A DNA stretch of 64,000 nt from UTCHB3 sp964431385 (GTDB lineage Bacteria > Bacteroidota > Ignavibacteria > Ignavibacteriales > Ignavibacteriaceae): the NCBI GenBank assembly GCA_964431385.1, contig CAYSJM010000008.1, forward strand, positions 24,320-88,319, given 5' to 3'. Under the pieces are notes generated by a model that saw nothing but the letters and a program-made list of their open reading frames with translations, made no database searches and was not told where the DNA came from. The position numbers and the translations under genes are program-made. Numbering within the stretch: the stretch's first letter is position 1; each line of letters starts with the position of its first letter. This document shows, one piece after another, positions 17,813 through 26,352 of the stretch.

Positions 17813-18764
17813 ACACGGTCTTTTCGATTTCTGCCTGAAGAGCAGAATCTTTTATTTTGTCTTTTAGATATAGAAGGCGATTTTTCAGAAATGGATTATC
17901 GCCTTTTGTATTTAAGCGATGGATGAGACTTTTAACTTCACAATAGATACCGGTTTCTTCGATTCCGAGTGCAAAGTAGGAATCTGATGCTCTTTTGTAG
18001 AATCCAGAGGCCTTTTCAGCATTGCCGTTTTTTTCAGCTACCTTTCCGAGAAATTCGAGATCATAAGCAATTGCGAGGTAGTCCTCATTTTGCAGATCCT
18101 GTTTATACGCCTTATCACCCCAAAAAGATGCTTCCTCCGTTTTCCCTTCTGCAAGTGCAATAAAAGCACGCGTATAATACGCAAAGGCGAGTTGGTCACC
18201 CGGATATCTGTTATCACGATCGAGAGCAACAAAAGCGGTATTCAGGTTTGTGAGTTCTATCTCGTAATCTTTTTTTACGGCAAATTTTGAAAGTGCAAGA
18301 TATGCTGTTGAAATAAGAGCAAGTGAAGAGGAAAAATATTGTTCCTTAAATCTTTTTGAGAGTGAGATTACGCTGTCGTACCTTTGGGTGGTGTAATAGT
18401 ATTCAGAGAGAGAATTGAGAAAATTGATGGAGTCAGATTTACCCGGAAGAAGGAGAAATTCTGCGGCAAGAATGCTGTCACCTTTTTTTATTTCTCCTGA
18501 AGTTGCGTAGATATTTGCTTTCTTAAGAAGGACTTTGGTTTTGCCCGAGACATCATCGAGCAATGAATAACTGTTAAAAGCTTCATCGAGGGAGATAAGT
18601 GCAGGCCCTGTTTTATTCCTGTTTATCAGGTCGTTTGCGAGGTTAAAAAAATCATCGCCATCATTTTGCGATGCCGTTTTTTGTTCATCGATAACTGTCG
18701 AAGAGAAACAGCCAGCAATGAAGAATGGTAGAACCAGTGCAAATGCAAATATCAGTCTTTTCAT
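17802..18764 (-). CDS. TPR-like lipoprotein of the MCE operon
   Basis: The 320-residue product has a lipoprotein signal with lipobox FIAGC (Cys19) and is otherwise almost all alpha-helical, with paired helices typical of tetratricopeptide-like repeats (for example the FAYYTRAFIALAEGKTEEAS and VAEKNGNAEKASGFYKRAS segments). Its ATG overlaps the stop of the upstream MlaD-like gene by 4 bp, so it belongs to the lipid-transport operon and may be an envelope scaffold for it. No enzymatic motif is seen. The family is not recognised beyond the TPR character. Confidence 0.7.
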   Translation of the reverse strand: MKRLIFAFALVLPFFIAGCFSSTVIDEQKTASQNDGDDFFNLANDLINRNKTGPALISLDEAFNSYSLLDDVSGKTKVLLKKANIYATSGEIKKGDSILAAEFLLLPGKSDSINFLNSLSEYYYTTQRYDSVISLSKRFKEQYFSSSLALISTAYLALSKFAVKKDYEIELTNLNTAFVALDRDNRYPGDQLAFAYYTRAFIALAEGKTEEASFWGDKAYKQDLQNEDYLAIAYDLEFLGKVAEKNGNAEKASGFYKRASDSYFALGIEETGIYCEVKSLIHRLNTKGDNPFLKNRLLYLKDKIKDSALQAEIEKTVSKP

Positions 18765-19822
18765 CTTGGCCTCTTTTTCCCTTGTTCAACTTTTTTGTTG
18801 TTGATGTTTGTGCCAAAATTGATGATTGGATTTTTATTGATAATCTGTAAAGTAATTTGCAGATCGTCGAGTACTTTTTTGATTTTTTCCTGAATTAACG
18901 ACAAGTTTGTGGTCTGATCGTTCGAATAGGTGAGAAGTTTGTTTATTTCAGGAAGAAGTTCATTTATCGAGTTTAGAGAGGTTTTAACGGGCTTGAGGAA
19001 ATTGTCACCAGTAGGGTCGATCATCTTGATAGCGAGGCTGTCAGGGCGTTGGTAGTTCACGAGAGTGGCATCGAGTCGTGACATCAGACCTCTGGCATTT
19101 TTGGTAGTGGATACGAGTTCAGTCATGAGATTGTCGAGTTGTGCCATCCCGCCAAAGACACCCGATTTACTCGAAGAAAGCCCGTCTTTCACCATTAAAA
19201 CAGTTTTATCGACATTAGTGATAATCGAGTTGATTTTGCCAAAAGTGGAGTCAATCGATTTTAATGAATTCATGATGCCTGAATTGCCTGAATTTTCATC
19301 GGGTGAAAGTTGTGGATTCACTTCATCGAGGAAAGCTTCAATCTTAAACATAAAAGCATTAATCACCTCTCCCTGGTATTCCACATTATGGAGCCTTTGC
19401 ATAGCTTTACCCTCGCGGGTATCAAATCCCGGGATTATGTCTCCCTGTTGCAAAAGTTTACTTTTCCCCGTTCCGGTCAGGAGGAGAATATTAGTGACTG
19501 AAGTGATAAAATTTACATTTTTATAGAGGATACAGTTGTCCCTGATCAGGTTTTTATAATCTTCATAGATATTCAGGTCTGCATAAACATTGTTGTCGGC
19601 GGCGAGACTTAAATTATTTAGGTATCCAATTTTAAAACCTTTGAATATTACAGGTACATTTCCTTTAAGCCCTGTAGCATCGGAGAATTTTGCACGGAAG
19701 TTAAGTTTTGTCGAGAAAACTTTTTCGCTGATCAGAATCGAGAGCGTAAGACTTGAGACAGCAAAAACTGCCAGTGCAATGAATGAGATCACAAGGATTT
19801 TTGTATATCGTAATTTTGACAT
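18761..19822 (-). CDS. MlaD/MCE-domain substrate-binding protein (system 1)
   Basis: This 353-residue protein has a single N-terminal membrane anchor (about 10-33), an MCE domain (about 38-120, with the characteristic LKGNVPVIFKGFKIGYL signature) and a long helical C-terminal tail. MCE proteins form rings that pass phospholipids between the membranes. ATG 19822 was chosen: the longer frame from 19846 would overlap the ATPase gene by 23 bp and put eight polar residues before the anchor. The order MlaE, ATPase-like, MlaD, lipoprotein on the minus strand is a standard MCE operon. A second, separate copy of the system lies at 42492-45071. Confidence 0.88.
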   Translation of the reverse strand: MSKLRYTKILVISFIALAVFAVSSLTLSILISEKVFSTKLNFRAKFSDATGLKGNVPVIFKGFKIGYLNNLSLAADNNVYADLNIYEDYKNLIRDNCILYKNVNFITSVTNILLLTGTGKSKLLQQGDIIPGFDTREGKAMQRLHNVEYQGEVINAFMFKIEAFLDEVNPQLSPDENSGNSGIMNSLKSIDSTFGKINSIITNVDKTVLMVKDGLSSSKSGVFGGMAQLDNLMTELVSTTKNARGLMSRLDATLVNYQRPDSLAIKMIDPTGDNFLKPVKTSLNSINELLPEINKLLTYSNDQTTNLSLIQEKIKKVLDDLQITLQIINKNPIINFGTNINNKKVEQGKKRPR

Positions 19823-19823
19823 A

Positions 19824-20561
19824 TTATTTGATCTCTTTTTGATCATAAAATTTCAAATAATCAAATTTATCGGTAAAATCAATACCTTTTTTAAGAAGTG
19901 TGGCTTCACCTTTTTTGATAGCAATAACCGTATCAGCTTTTTCTACGAGACTTGAATTGTTGCTTTTCGAAAAGAAATGGGGAATATTCTTTTCGAATGC
20001 TCTTTCGAGAACTATTTTCTCTACAAGATTTGCAGTTCGCTTTGTCAATCGGGCAAAAGGGGATTCTATAAAAACCATTTCCGGACTAATAAGATAAGCT
20101 CTTATGTAATTTACGAGTTTTATCTCACTTTTAGTGAGCATTGAAGGGCGTTTTTGAAGAATATCGTCATCGAGTTCAAAAAATTTAATCAAAACTTCAG
20201 CCTCTTCGAGTTTCTGATTTTCACTTACCGATTTCTGAATAAAGTCGTAGGGGAGAAGAATATTTTCAGAAACCGAAAGATTTGAGATAACACCTCCCGT
20301 ATCAAACACATAACTGTTGTACCGCAATATCTTCGATTGTGCTTCGAGAGTTTTGGTATAAAAATCGGTGTCATCGTAGAGCAGTGTTCCTGACAAAGGC
20401 GGCTGCAAACCTGCGATCATTCTGAGTAGTGCTACCGAGGTCTCTTCTGATTCGGATAAAATTACTGTAAGACGAGAACCGGTAAAATCGGCTGAGAATG
20501 AGCTTACAACAGTCTGCTCCTCACGGGTGCAGGTAACGGCATCCAATTTTATGTTAATCAT
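19824..20561 (-). CDS. Degenerate MlaF-like ABC ATPase homologue (no nucleotide-binding motifs)
   Basis: The position and overall pattern are those of the Mla ATPase (LLRMIAGLQPPLSGTLLYD is close to canonical), but every catalytic motif is lost. Walker A is SESEETSVA (residues 36-44) instead of GxxGxGKST. The Q-loop Gln is Asp87. The signature LSGGQ is LTKSE (142-146). Walker B Asp-Glu is Glu166-Ser167, and the H-loop His is missing. The frame is intact over 245 residues and overlaps mlaE by 8 bp, so this is not a decaying pseudogene by ordinary signs. It likely serves a structural role, or pairs with the active ATPase of system 2. Family membership is inferred from context and residual similarity. 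Confidence 0.8.
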   Translation of the reverse strand: MINIKLDAVTCTREEQTVVSSFSADFTGSRLTVILSESEETSVALLRMIAGLQPPLSGTLLYDDTDFYTKTLEAQSKILRYNSYVFDTGGVISNLSVSENILLPYDFIQKSVSENQKLEEAEVLIKFFELDDDILQKRPSMLTKSEIKLVNYIRAYLISPEMVFIESPFARLTKRTANLVEKIVLERAFEKNIPHFFSKSNNSSLVEKADTVIAIKKGEATLLKKGIDFTDKFDYLKFYDQKEIK

Positions 20562-21315
20562 AGAGCATCAGATAGAACAAAGCTGTAACCACAATATCAA
20601 GAATTACCAGAGTAGAAACAGCATTAACCACAGTTTTTATGGTTCTTTGAGGTACTTCAGTAATTGCTCTTTGTACTTTAAAGCCATTATAGCAGGCAAT
20701 CACACCGATAAAAAATCCAAAAAGAGCTGCTTTTACCACACTTATCAGGAGATCGGCTACACTTAGAGCCGAAAAAAGATCGAACAGGAACTGCGAAGGT
20801 ATAACTGCCGCAGAAAGAAAACTTACAAATCCGCTCGTGGCAAATGCTGCCACATTAAAGTAAATAGTGAGGCAAACAACGGAAATCACCATTCCGATTA
20901 CGCGAGGAACGGCAAGATAAGCAATGGGGGAGATGCCGAAAGAATAAATTGCGAGGGTTTCGTTGTTGATGTTCATGTTAGCAAGTTCTGTCGAGATCGC
21001 CGTTCCCGACCGTGCTATTACAATGAGAGCAGTGAGCAGTGTACTCAATTCTCTTGGAATTATAGCCACAAGAATGGTATAATACATCGGACTTTGGGAA
21101 AAATTGGAAAGGACAGAATTGCCTTGAATAATGATCACCGCACCCACGGCAACAGCTGCAAGGGTGATAATGGAAAGGGCTTCAAATCCGGTAAACAGTA
21201 TCTGACGATAAACGACAGCGAAAGTGATGTGCTTTATTTCCCGTTTGGAAATAAACTCACCAACGACTGTAACCATGAAGTTAAAAAAAGTCTGGCTTTG
21301 CAGTCCGGGTATCAT
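20554..21315 (-). CDS. MlaE-family lipid-transport permease (system 1)
   Basis: The 253-residue integral membrane protein has five to six hydrophobic segments and the MlaE core: an amphipathic start, the IVIARSGTAISTELANMNINNETLA segment (the conserved small-residue/ELG-type region that contacts the ATPase), and a Pro-Arg-Val-Ile-Gly motif. In Mla systems this subunit extracts or inserts phospholipid in the inner membrane. It is the first gene of the minus-strand operon and is followed by the degenerate ATPase and MlaD. The permease looks intact, including the coupling helix region, which makes the loss of ATPase motifs in its partner more striking. Confidence 0.88.
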   Translation of the reverse strand: MIPGLQSQTFFNFMVTVVGEFISKREIKHITFAVVYRQILFTGFEALSIITLAAVAVGAVIIIQGNSVLSNFSQSPMYYTILVAIIPRELSTLLTALIVIARSGTAISTELANMNINNETLAIYSFGISPIAYLAVPRVIGMVISVVCLTIYFNVAAFATSGFVSFLSAAVIPSQFLFDLFSALSVADLLISVVKAALFGFFIGVIACYNGFKVQRAITEVPQRTIKTVVNAVSTLVILDIVVTALFYLMLYD

Positions 21316-21416
21316 TTAATTGACTCGGCATTTTACAATATGATCAATTATTGAAAACCCAATTTAAGAATAATTTAGCTCAGACCAAAGAGAAAGTTTT
21401 CAGCTAAAAGTGGTGG

Positions 21417-22052
21417 TTATGAACCAATAACTCTACTTTCCAACTCTGTAAGTGAACAGATATATTGAGCATTGGGATAATTTGCGAGGGTGTTCTTTGT
21501 ATCAGAAGCCAAACCCTGCCCGCCGATCAAAATTTTCTGTTCCGGGAAGTTTGATTTTATACAATCGAGCAGTTCAACAAATCTGATAAAATTGATGTAG
21601 AGGCTGTAGGTGATACCAACAAATTCGGGTTTTGTGGTCTCAATCATATTTAATACCTCTTTTTTGGGAGTATTTCCACCGAGGAAAACAGTATTCCAGC
21701 CATGAAGCTCAAAAAGGTTGGCTACCATTCTTGCACCGATATCATGAAAATCTTTATCGACACCGGTAAGCAAAATCGATTTGCCATTGGGTGCAGCTTT
21801 TTGATACAGTTCGAGGGAAATATCCACCAGATATTCAGTAATTTTGGTGGCAATGTGCTCTTCGGCGATGGATATTTTACCTTCCTCCCACATTTTCCCG
21901 ATTTTATAAAGGGATTTTTGGAGGAGATTGATATAGATATCTTTGATATCTGCTTTTTCTTCAGCGAGTGAAACTACAATTTCTCTGCACTTGTGTTTAT
22001 TACCTTGGGTTAGAGAATTGAAGTAGTCCCAATAGTGTACATCTTTGATCAT
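21417..22052 (-). CDS. Stand-alone cobalamin-binding protein, photoreceptor-type cap
   Basis: The 211 residues contain the helical B12 cap domain (about 1-85) and the Rossmann-like B12-binding domain (about 90-211) with the base-off/His-on motif DFHDIG (Asp101, His103, Gly106). The cap carries Trp55 followed nine residues later by Glu65-His66, the Wx9EH pattern known from AdoCbl-dependent photoreceptors such as CarH. Unlike CarH it has no MerR DNA-binding domain, and the residue after the Trp is Glu. The methyltransferase corrinoid proteins (MtbC type) are the main alternative. It sits alone between the nfu gene and the MCE operon. Binding of a corrinoid is well supported; light sensing is an inference. 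Confidence 0.8.
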   Translation of the reverse strand: MIKDVHYWDYFNSLTQGNKHKCREIVVSLAEEKADIKDIYINLLQKSLYKIGKMWEEGKISIAEEHIATKITEYLVDISLELYQKAAPNGKSILLTGVDKDFHDIGARMVANLFELHGWNTVFLGGNTPKKEVLNMIETTKPEFVGITYSLYINFIRFVELLDCIKSNFPEQKILIGGQGLASDTKNTLANYPNAQYICSLTELESRVIGS

Positions 22053-22112
22053 TTTACCACAATTATTGATTTACATAAGTAACCAATAAAAAATCAATTC
22101 AGTTCCACAATG

Positions 22113-22349
22113 TTAAGAGACAGCCTCAACTCTTCTTATTCCCGGTACTTCTCTGATAATAGCCCTCTCAACGCCTGCACGAAGTGTCATTTGAGACATG
22201 GGACAGGAGCTACATGCCCCTGTCAGTCTCACTTCTACAATTCCGTCAGGCGTAACATTTACCAGTTCGATATCACCACCATCAGCCCTTAAATAGGGTC
22301 TGATTTTTTCGAGTGCATCGAGGATTCTTTGGTTCAGGTTATTGGTCAT
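22113..22349 (-). CDS. NifU-like C-terminal domain Fe-S scaffold (Nfu)
   Basis: This 78-residue single-domain Nfu protein has the conserved GDIELVNV and GACSSCPMS segments; the CxxC pair (Cys46 and Cys49) binds the transferred iron-sulfur cluster. The ATG at 22349 is taken as start; a GTG at 22355 is a possible alternative two codons earlier. It overlaps the end of the upstream mrp gene by 11 bp, linking it to Fe-S cluster carriage in one operon (ppk1, mrp, nfu). Confidence 0.92.
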   Translation of the reverse strand: MTNNLNQRILDALEKIRPYLRADGGDIELVNVTPDGIVEVRLTGACSSCPMSQMTLRAGVERAIIREVPGIRRVEAVS

Positions 22350-23448
22350 CGTCACTTAAAATTATTTCGAGTTTTTGGGAATCTGTTCTGGCGTTTGCAA
22401 TTGAAATTTGTGCTGCAAGATTTCTTGAAATGCCGGTAACAATATTTGCTTCCAATGAATCGGGAATATCGTAAACCACCGGAATTCCTTTGTCGCCACC
22501 AACTCTGATTCTTGGATCAATAGGGATAGATCCGAGTAATTGAGTGTTTGACTCGGTTGCAAGTTTTTCACCGCCGCCACTTCCAAAGATATTATATTTG
22601 ATGTTTGTATCAGGGGCAATAAAATAACTCATGTTTTCCACAACACCGAGTATTGGAACATTCACTCTCTCAAACATCGAGGCTGCTTTTCTTGCATCTG
22701 CGAGCGACACTTCCTGTGGTGTGGTCACGATGACCGCACCCGTTAGAGGAATTGTCTGGCAAAGAGTTAGTTGAATATCTCCGGTTCCGGGAGGCATATC
22801 AAAAAAGAGGTAGTCGAGATCATCCCAATCGACATCTGTCATAAATTGTCTAACGGCACCTGATGCCATGGGACCACGCCAAATTACAGGGGCATTGTCT
22901 TCCACGAGGAACCCTATTGACATAAGTTGTATTCCAAACTTCTGTAACGGGAGTATTCTTACTTTTCCTTCAACCTGCCTAACAAGTGGTTTTTCGTTTA
23001 TTCCGAGCATGAGCGGAATTGAAGGACCATAAATATCAGCATCAATGAGCCCAACTTTTGCACCGTCGAGTGCGAGCGAAACAGCCAGATTAACAGCGAC
23101 TGTGCTTTTTCCTACGCCACCTTTTCCGCTGGCAACAGCTATTGTGTTTTTTACATTGGCGAGGAAATCGGATGGATTTTTCTTAAATGCAAAAGAGGTG
23201 ACATTTGATGTCATATTTATGTTAAGTTCGCCAACACCGGGAACTTCACTTTTAATTGCGTTTACGCAGTCGTTTTTAATTTTTTCTTTTAACGGACAAG
23301 CCGGAGTAGTGAGGACAACATCAAAAGAGACATTATTTCCGTCAATAGTCAGTTTATCAATCATTTTTAAGGTTACAAGATCTTTTTTGAGATCGGGATC
23401 ATTTACAGTACCGAGAGCTTTAAGTATCTGTTCTGTGGTTATAGCCAT
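22339..23448 (-). CDS. mrp: Mrp/NBP35-family Fe-S cluster carrier ATPase
   Basis: The 369-residue protein has an N-terminal MIP18/DUF59 domain (about 1-80, with TTPACPLK) and a deviant-Walker P-loop GKGGVGKS at 108-115, followed by DADIYGPS and DMPPGTGD. Such ApbC/Mrp proteins carry and deliver Fe-S clusters. The CxxC pair found near the C-terminus of many Mrp proteins (after ENMSYF) is absent here (IAPDTN). It lies 9 bp after ppk1 and overlaps nfu, which supports a cluster-delivery role with Nfu. Confidence 0.93.
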   Translation of the reverse strand: MAITTEQILKALGTVNDPDLKKDLVTLKMIDKLTIDGNNVSFDVVLTTPACPLKEKIKNDCVNAIKSEVPGVGELNINMTSNVTSFAFKKNPSDFLANVKNTIAVASGKGGVGKSTVAVNLAVSLALDGAKVGLIDADIYGPSIPLMLGINEKPLVRQVEGKVRILPLQKFGIQLMSIGFLVEDNAPVIWRGPMASGAVRQFMTDVDWDDLDYLFFDMPPGTGDIQLTLCQTIPLTGAVIVTTPQEVSLADARKAASMFERVNVPILGVVENMSYFIAPDTNIKYNIFGSGGGEKLATESNTQLLGSIPIDPRIRVGGDKGIPVVYDIPDSLEANIVTGISRNLAAQISIANARTDSQKLEIILSDDDQ

Positions 23449-23457
23449 GTCTGTCCT

Positions 23458-25572
23458 TTAATAATTTGAATATTCGAATTGCTGATTCATTAACCATTCC
23501 TGTGCACAAAGTTCTTCGATATGCTCTTGTGGGGCATAAGAATATTTTTTATCGCTTGCGAGAACCCTTGCCTTCACATTGTCGTGAAGATAGATTTCGA
23601 GAATGGTATTCCTTATATAATTTTTTATCGACTTATCGTAGATTGGTGTTATCAATTCAACCCGACGGTCGAGATTTCGTTGCATAATGTCTGCACTGCT
23701 TATGAAGAGTTCTTCTTCACCATTGTTGTAGAAGTAAAATATTCGTGAGTGCTCAAGAAATTTACCGACTACACTTCTGACCCTGATATTATCTGAAGTG
23801 CCCGGAATGCCGGGTACGAGGCAGCAGATACCTCTAACAATCAAGTCAATTTCCACACCTGCCTGTGAAGCTTCATAAAGATAGCCTATGATTTCGGGAT
23901 CGACGAGGGAATTTACTTTAATTATTATCCGTCCCTTTTTACCTTCTTTTGCATTGGCAATTTCGCGACAAATCAGCCCTTCGATGTTTTGTCTGAGGTT
24001 TATCGGGGCAACACTTACATTCCTGAAATCTTTTTGGGCACTGTACCCCGTTAAGATATTGAAAATATCGCTTACATCGTTGCAAATTCCTTCGTTGCAG
24101 GTAAACAGACCGATATCTGTATATAGTTTAGCTGTGCTTGCGTTGTAATTACCCGTTGCAACATGCACATATCGACTAAGTTGATTATGTTCCCTTCTGA
24201 CAACAAGCGTCATTTTGGCGTGGGTTTTTAAGCCCACGAGCCCATAAACCACATGTACACCAACACTTTCGAGTTGCTTTGCCCAGTAAATATTGTTCTC
24301 TTCGTCAAAACGGGCTTTCAGTTCCACCAGAACTGCGACCTGTTTTCTGTTTTCAGCTGCTTCAATAAGGGCGTCGATTACAGGGGAATTTTTCCCAACT
24401 CTGTAAAGAGTCTGTTTTATCGCCAACACATCAGGGTCTTGCGATGCCTGTTTAATAAAATCGATAACAGGCTTAAAAGAATCGTAAGGGTGATGGATCA
24501 ATACATCCCGTTGTTTTATCACAGAAAAGATGTTTTTCTCTTCTTCAAACACCTTGGGTACCTTTGGAACAAAAGGCTTCTCTTTCAACTGGTGAAGTGG
24601 CAAACCATATAAATTCATCACATCGCTGAGGCCGAGAGGTGGTTGCAAAGGGTGTACATCAGAATTTTTTATTTCGAGATTTGATACAAGCGTCTCGAGA
24701 ATGTATGCCGGCATGTCATCTTCGACCTCGAGGCGAACTACATTTCCGAACATACGGGCTTTAATGTTTTCCTCGATCAACTCGAGTAAATCGTCCGCTT
24801 CATCCTCCTGAATTTCGATGTCTGTGTCGCGGGTAATCCGGAAGCAACAGGAATCGAGAATTTTCATTTTGGGGAAAAGTCTGCCGATGTTCGCCTTTAT
24901 CAAATCTTCAAGCCACAAAAACCGTATTTCGCCGGAATTGCCGTTTCCATCTGGATTTGCAAGAATTGTATCTATCCTTAACAAGCGGGGAAGTATAGCC
25001 GGAACCTTGACTCTCGCAAACTGTAATTCTCCCTCTGTGTCTTTAATTGTAACAGCAAGGCTGAGCGAGAGGTTTGAAATATAGGGGAACGGTCTTCCCG
25101 GATCGAGTGCCAGTGGTGTAAGAACAGGGAAAATCTGACTTTCAAAGTAAGTGTTTAGCCTCGCTTTTTCCTGAGCAGTGAGTTTGTTGTACCTCGTTAT
25201 CTCAACACCGTTCGATTCAAGCTCAGGGATAATGGTATGATTCCAATATTCCAGAAGGTCATTCACTAAGGGACGCACTTCCTTATCGATTTCGTGGAGA
25301 GCTCTTTGCGGAGTGAATCCGTCAATAGTTACCTCGGCAATATTCGCAGCAATTTGCTCCTTAATTCCCGATACACGAATCATGTAAAACTCATCAAGAT
25401 TCGAGCAAAAGATCGAAATGAACTTAATTCTCTCAAGCAATGGAAGTCCGGGATGCAAAGCTTCTTCAAGGACCCGCTTGTTGAATTCAATCCAGCTAAG
25501 GTCTCTATTTATAAAGTTTTCCGGGACAAGATACTTCTTAATCTGATCTTTTAAACGGTCTTTTCTTTTCAT
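23458..25572 (-). CDS. ppk1: Polyphosphate kinase 1
   Basis: PPK1 makes inorganic polyphosphate from ATP reversibly. The 704-residue protein has the N-terminal domain opening (INRDLSWIEFNKRVLEEA), the head domain, and two PLD-like catalytic domains. These carry the autophosphorylated His in KTHAKMTLV (around residue 450) and the second active-site region FLEHSRIFYF...SSADIMQRNLDRRVE (around 605-640). Length and motifs are standard for the family. It is the first gene of the ppk1-mrp-nfu operon on the minus strand, with the long spacer to the adhesin locus behind it. Confidence 0.96.
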   Translation of the reverse strand: MKRKDRLKDQIKKYLVPENFINRDLSWIEFNKRVLEEALHPGLPLLERIKFISIFCSNLDEFYMIRVSGIKEQIAANIAEVTIDGFTPQRALHEIDKEVRPLVNDLLEYWNHTIIPELESNGVEITRYNKLTAQEKARLNTYFESQIFPVLTPLALDPGRPFPYISNLSLSLAVTIKDTEGELQFARVKVPAILPRLLRIDTILANPDGNGNSGEIRFLWLEDLIKANIGRLFPKMKILDSCCFRITRDTDIEIQEDEADDLLELIEENIKARMFGNVVRLEVEDDMPAYILETLVSNLEIKNSDVHPLQPPLGLSDVMNLYGLPLHQLKEKPFVPKVPKVFEEEKNIFSVIKQRDVLIHHPYDSFKPVIDFIKQASQDPDVLAIKQTLYRVGKNSPVIDALIEAAENRKQVAVLVELKARFDEENNIYWAKQLESVGVHVVYGLVGLKTHAKMTLVVRREHNQLSRYVHVATGNYNASTAKLYTDIGLFTCNEGICNDVSDIFNILTGYSAQKDFRNVSVAPINLRQNIEGLICREIANAKEGKKGRIIIKVNSLVDPEIIGYLYEASQAGVEIDLIVRGICCLVPGIPGTSDNIRVRSVVGKFLEHSRIFYFYNNGEEELFISSADIMQRNLDRRVELITPIYDKSIKNYIRNTILEIYLHDNVKARVLASDKKYSYAPQEHIEELCAQEWLMNQQFEYSNY

Positions 25573-25701
25573 ATTTCTTTTAAAAATTTAAATGTCAAAT
25601 ATACAAACAAAAGGGGAGAAAGAAGCGTAGAATCGAAGAAACAAGAATCGCTTCGTTACTTCGCTACTCTTCTACTCATAAAAATATATTTTTGAAAGTA
25701 C

Positions 25702-25732
25702 TTGACTTTAAACTAATTAATGTGTAACTTGC
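25702..25732 (+). promoter_or_regulatory. Possible Bacteroidota-type promoter
   Basis: TTG at 25702-25704 is followed after 20 bases by TAACTTGC at 25725-25732, close to the TTTG-N19-21-TAnnTTTG consensus known for Bacteroidota sigma factors (one mismatch in the -7 box). It would start a transcript near 25738 that runs through the structured element into the 64-aa gene and the giant protein. Confidence 0.4.
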
Positions 25733-25825
25733 ACATAGGTTATGTTAGGTTTAATTAATTAGAATCAATCACTAAAACTGGAGTCCAATTCTTTTAGATA
25801 AATTGTCACTGGTTTATTATAATTC

Positions 25826-25916
25826 GGAAAGCGATCTTACGAGTCAAGTTTAGTGTCGTGAGGGAAAAATCGCACCAAAGCTTCTAAATCGCCTCTCGAG
25901 GCGTGGTTCGCTTTCC
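25826..25916 (+). ncRNA. Candidate structured RNA element in leader
   Basis: A perfect 9-bp closing stem (GGAAAGCGA 25826-25834 with TCGCTTTCC 25908-25916) encloses a 7-bp hairpin CUUACGA/UCGUGAG (one G-U pair) and a second arm in which ACCA pairs with TGGT around the hairpin CGCCTCTCGAGGCG. The fold is a three-way junction with A-rich joining strands (GGGAAAAAUCGC). It does not match the cobalamin, TPP, FMN, SAM, glycine, purine or c-di-GMP-I riboswitch consensus as I know them. Only one copy is seen, so covariation cannot be judged. Confidence 0.4.
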
Positions 25917-26138
25917 ATTATTTAAACAACCCCCTTTAATTGTAACCTGATCTATTAAGAACCATTCGACACCCCCAACTCTCAATCAAAATTTGATCAT
26001 ACAATTTTTATGCTCTGACCGGCGTTTTTCTATGCCGATTTCTGTGTAAAAATTCACCCAAAAACTGTATGCGAATGCGTAAACCGGTCTCTCCGGTTGA
26101 AGCGAAGAATTATGTTTAATAACTAAAAGTATATACAA

Positions 26139-26333
26139 ATGCTTACATACAAATACTCGATTGACGAAGTTTATGAAAAGCCGCTAATCCCTGAACGGGT
26201 TAAAACAGGGAAGCGAAGCTGGCTTACAACTGTGGTTCTCTTACCGGTCCTGGTCACGATCGGTTTGGTCTTACTCCTCTACAGCCCCATCAAGGTGGTT
26301 CAGCTGACAATAGAGAAGTTTTCACATCAATAA
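26139..26333 (+). CDS. 64-aa single-pass membrane protein preceding the giant secreted protein
   Basis: This small ORF of 64 codons has a polar, Tyr- and Glu-containing N-terminus, a basic RVKTGKRSW stretch and one strongly hydrophobic helix (about residues 29-49), then a short amphipathic tail. The positive-inside rule puts the N-terminus in the cytoplasm. It ends 19 bp before the 2522-aa T9SS protein, so the two are probably co-transcribed. No family is recognised. A different 63-aa membrane peptide lies directly after each of the two giant proteins, which suggests that tiny membrane proteins are a regular part of this locus. Confidence 0.6.
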   Translation: MLTYKYSIDEVYEKPLIPERVKTGKRSWLTTVVLLPVLVTIGLVLLLYSPIKVVQLTIEKFSHQ

Positions 26334-26352
26334 CAAAAGGTTAGGTTATCTT

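Larger units (their letters stand above)
25573..26138. other. 566-bp gene-free leader region of the giant T9SS locus
   Basis: No protein-coding gene is visible. Going right, it contains a possible promoter (25702-25732), a compact structured-RNA candidate (25826-25916), and near the end a 6-bp hairpin AACCGG-tctct-CCGGTT (about 26080-26100). The transcript leader would be roughly 400 nt before the 64-aa gene, long enough to host regulation. Confidence 0.6.

Noticed and set aside
19824..20561. ATPase call by position alone (functional MlaF)
   Set aside because: All nucleotide-binding motifs are missing, so an active ATPase is not supported.
25826..25916. Known riboswitch (c-di-GMP, SAM, TPP, FMN, glycine, purine)
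   Set aside because: The conserved core bases of those classes are absent; kept only as an unassigned structured element.
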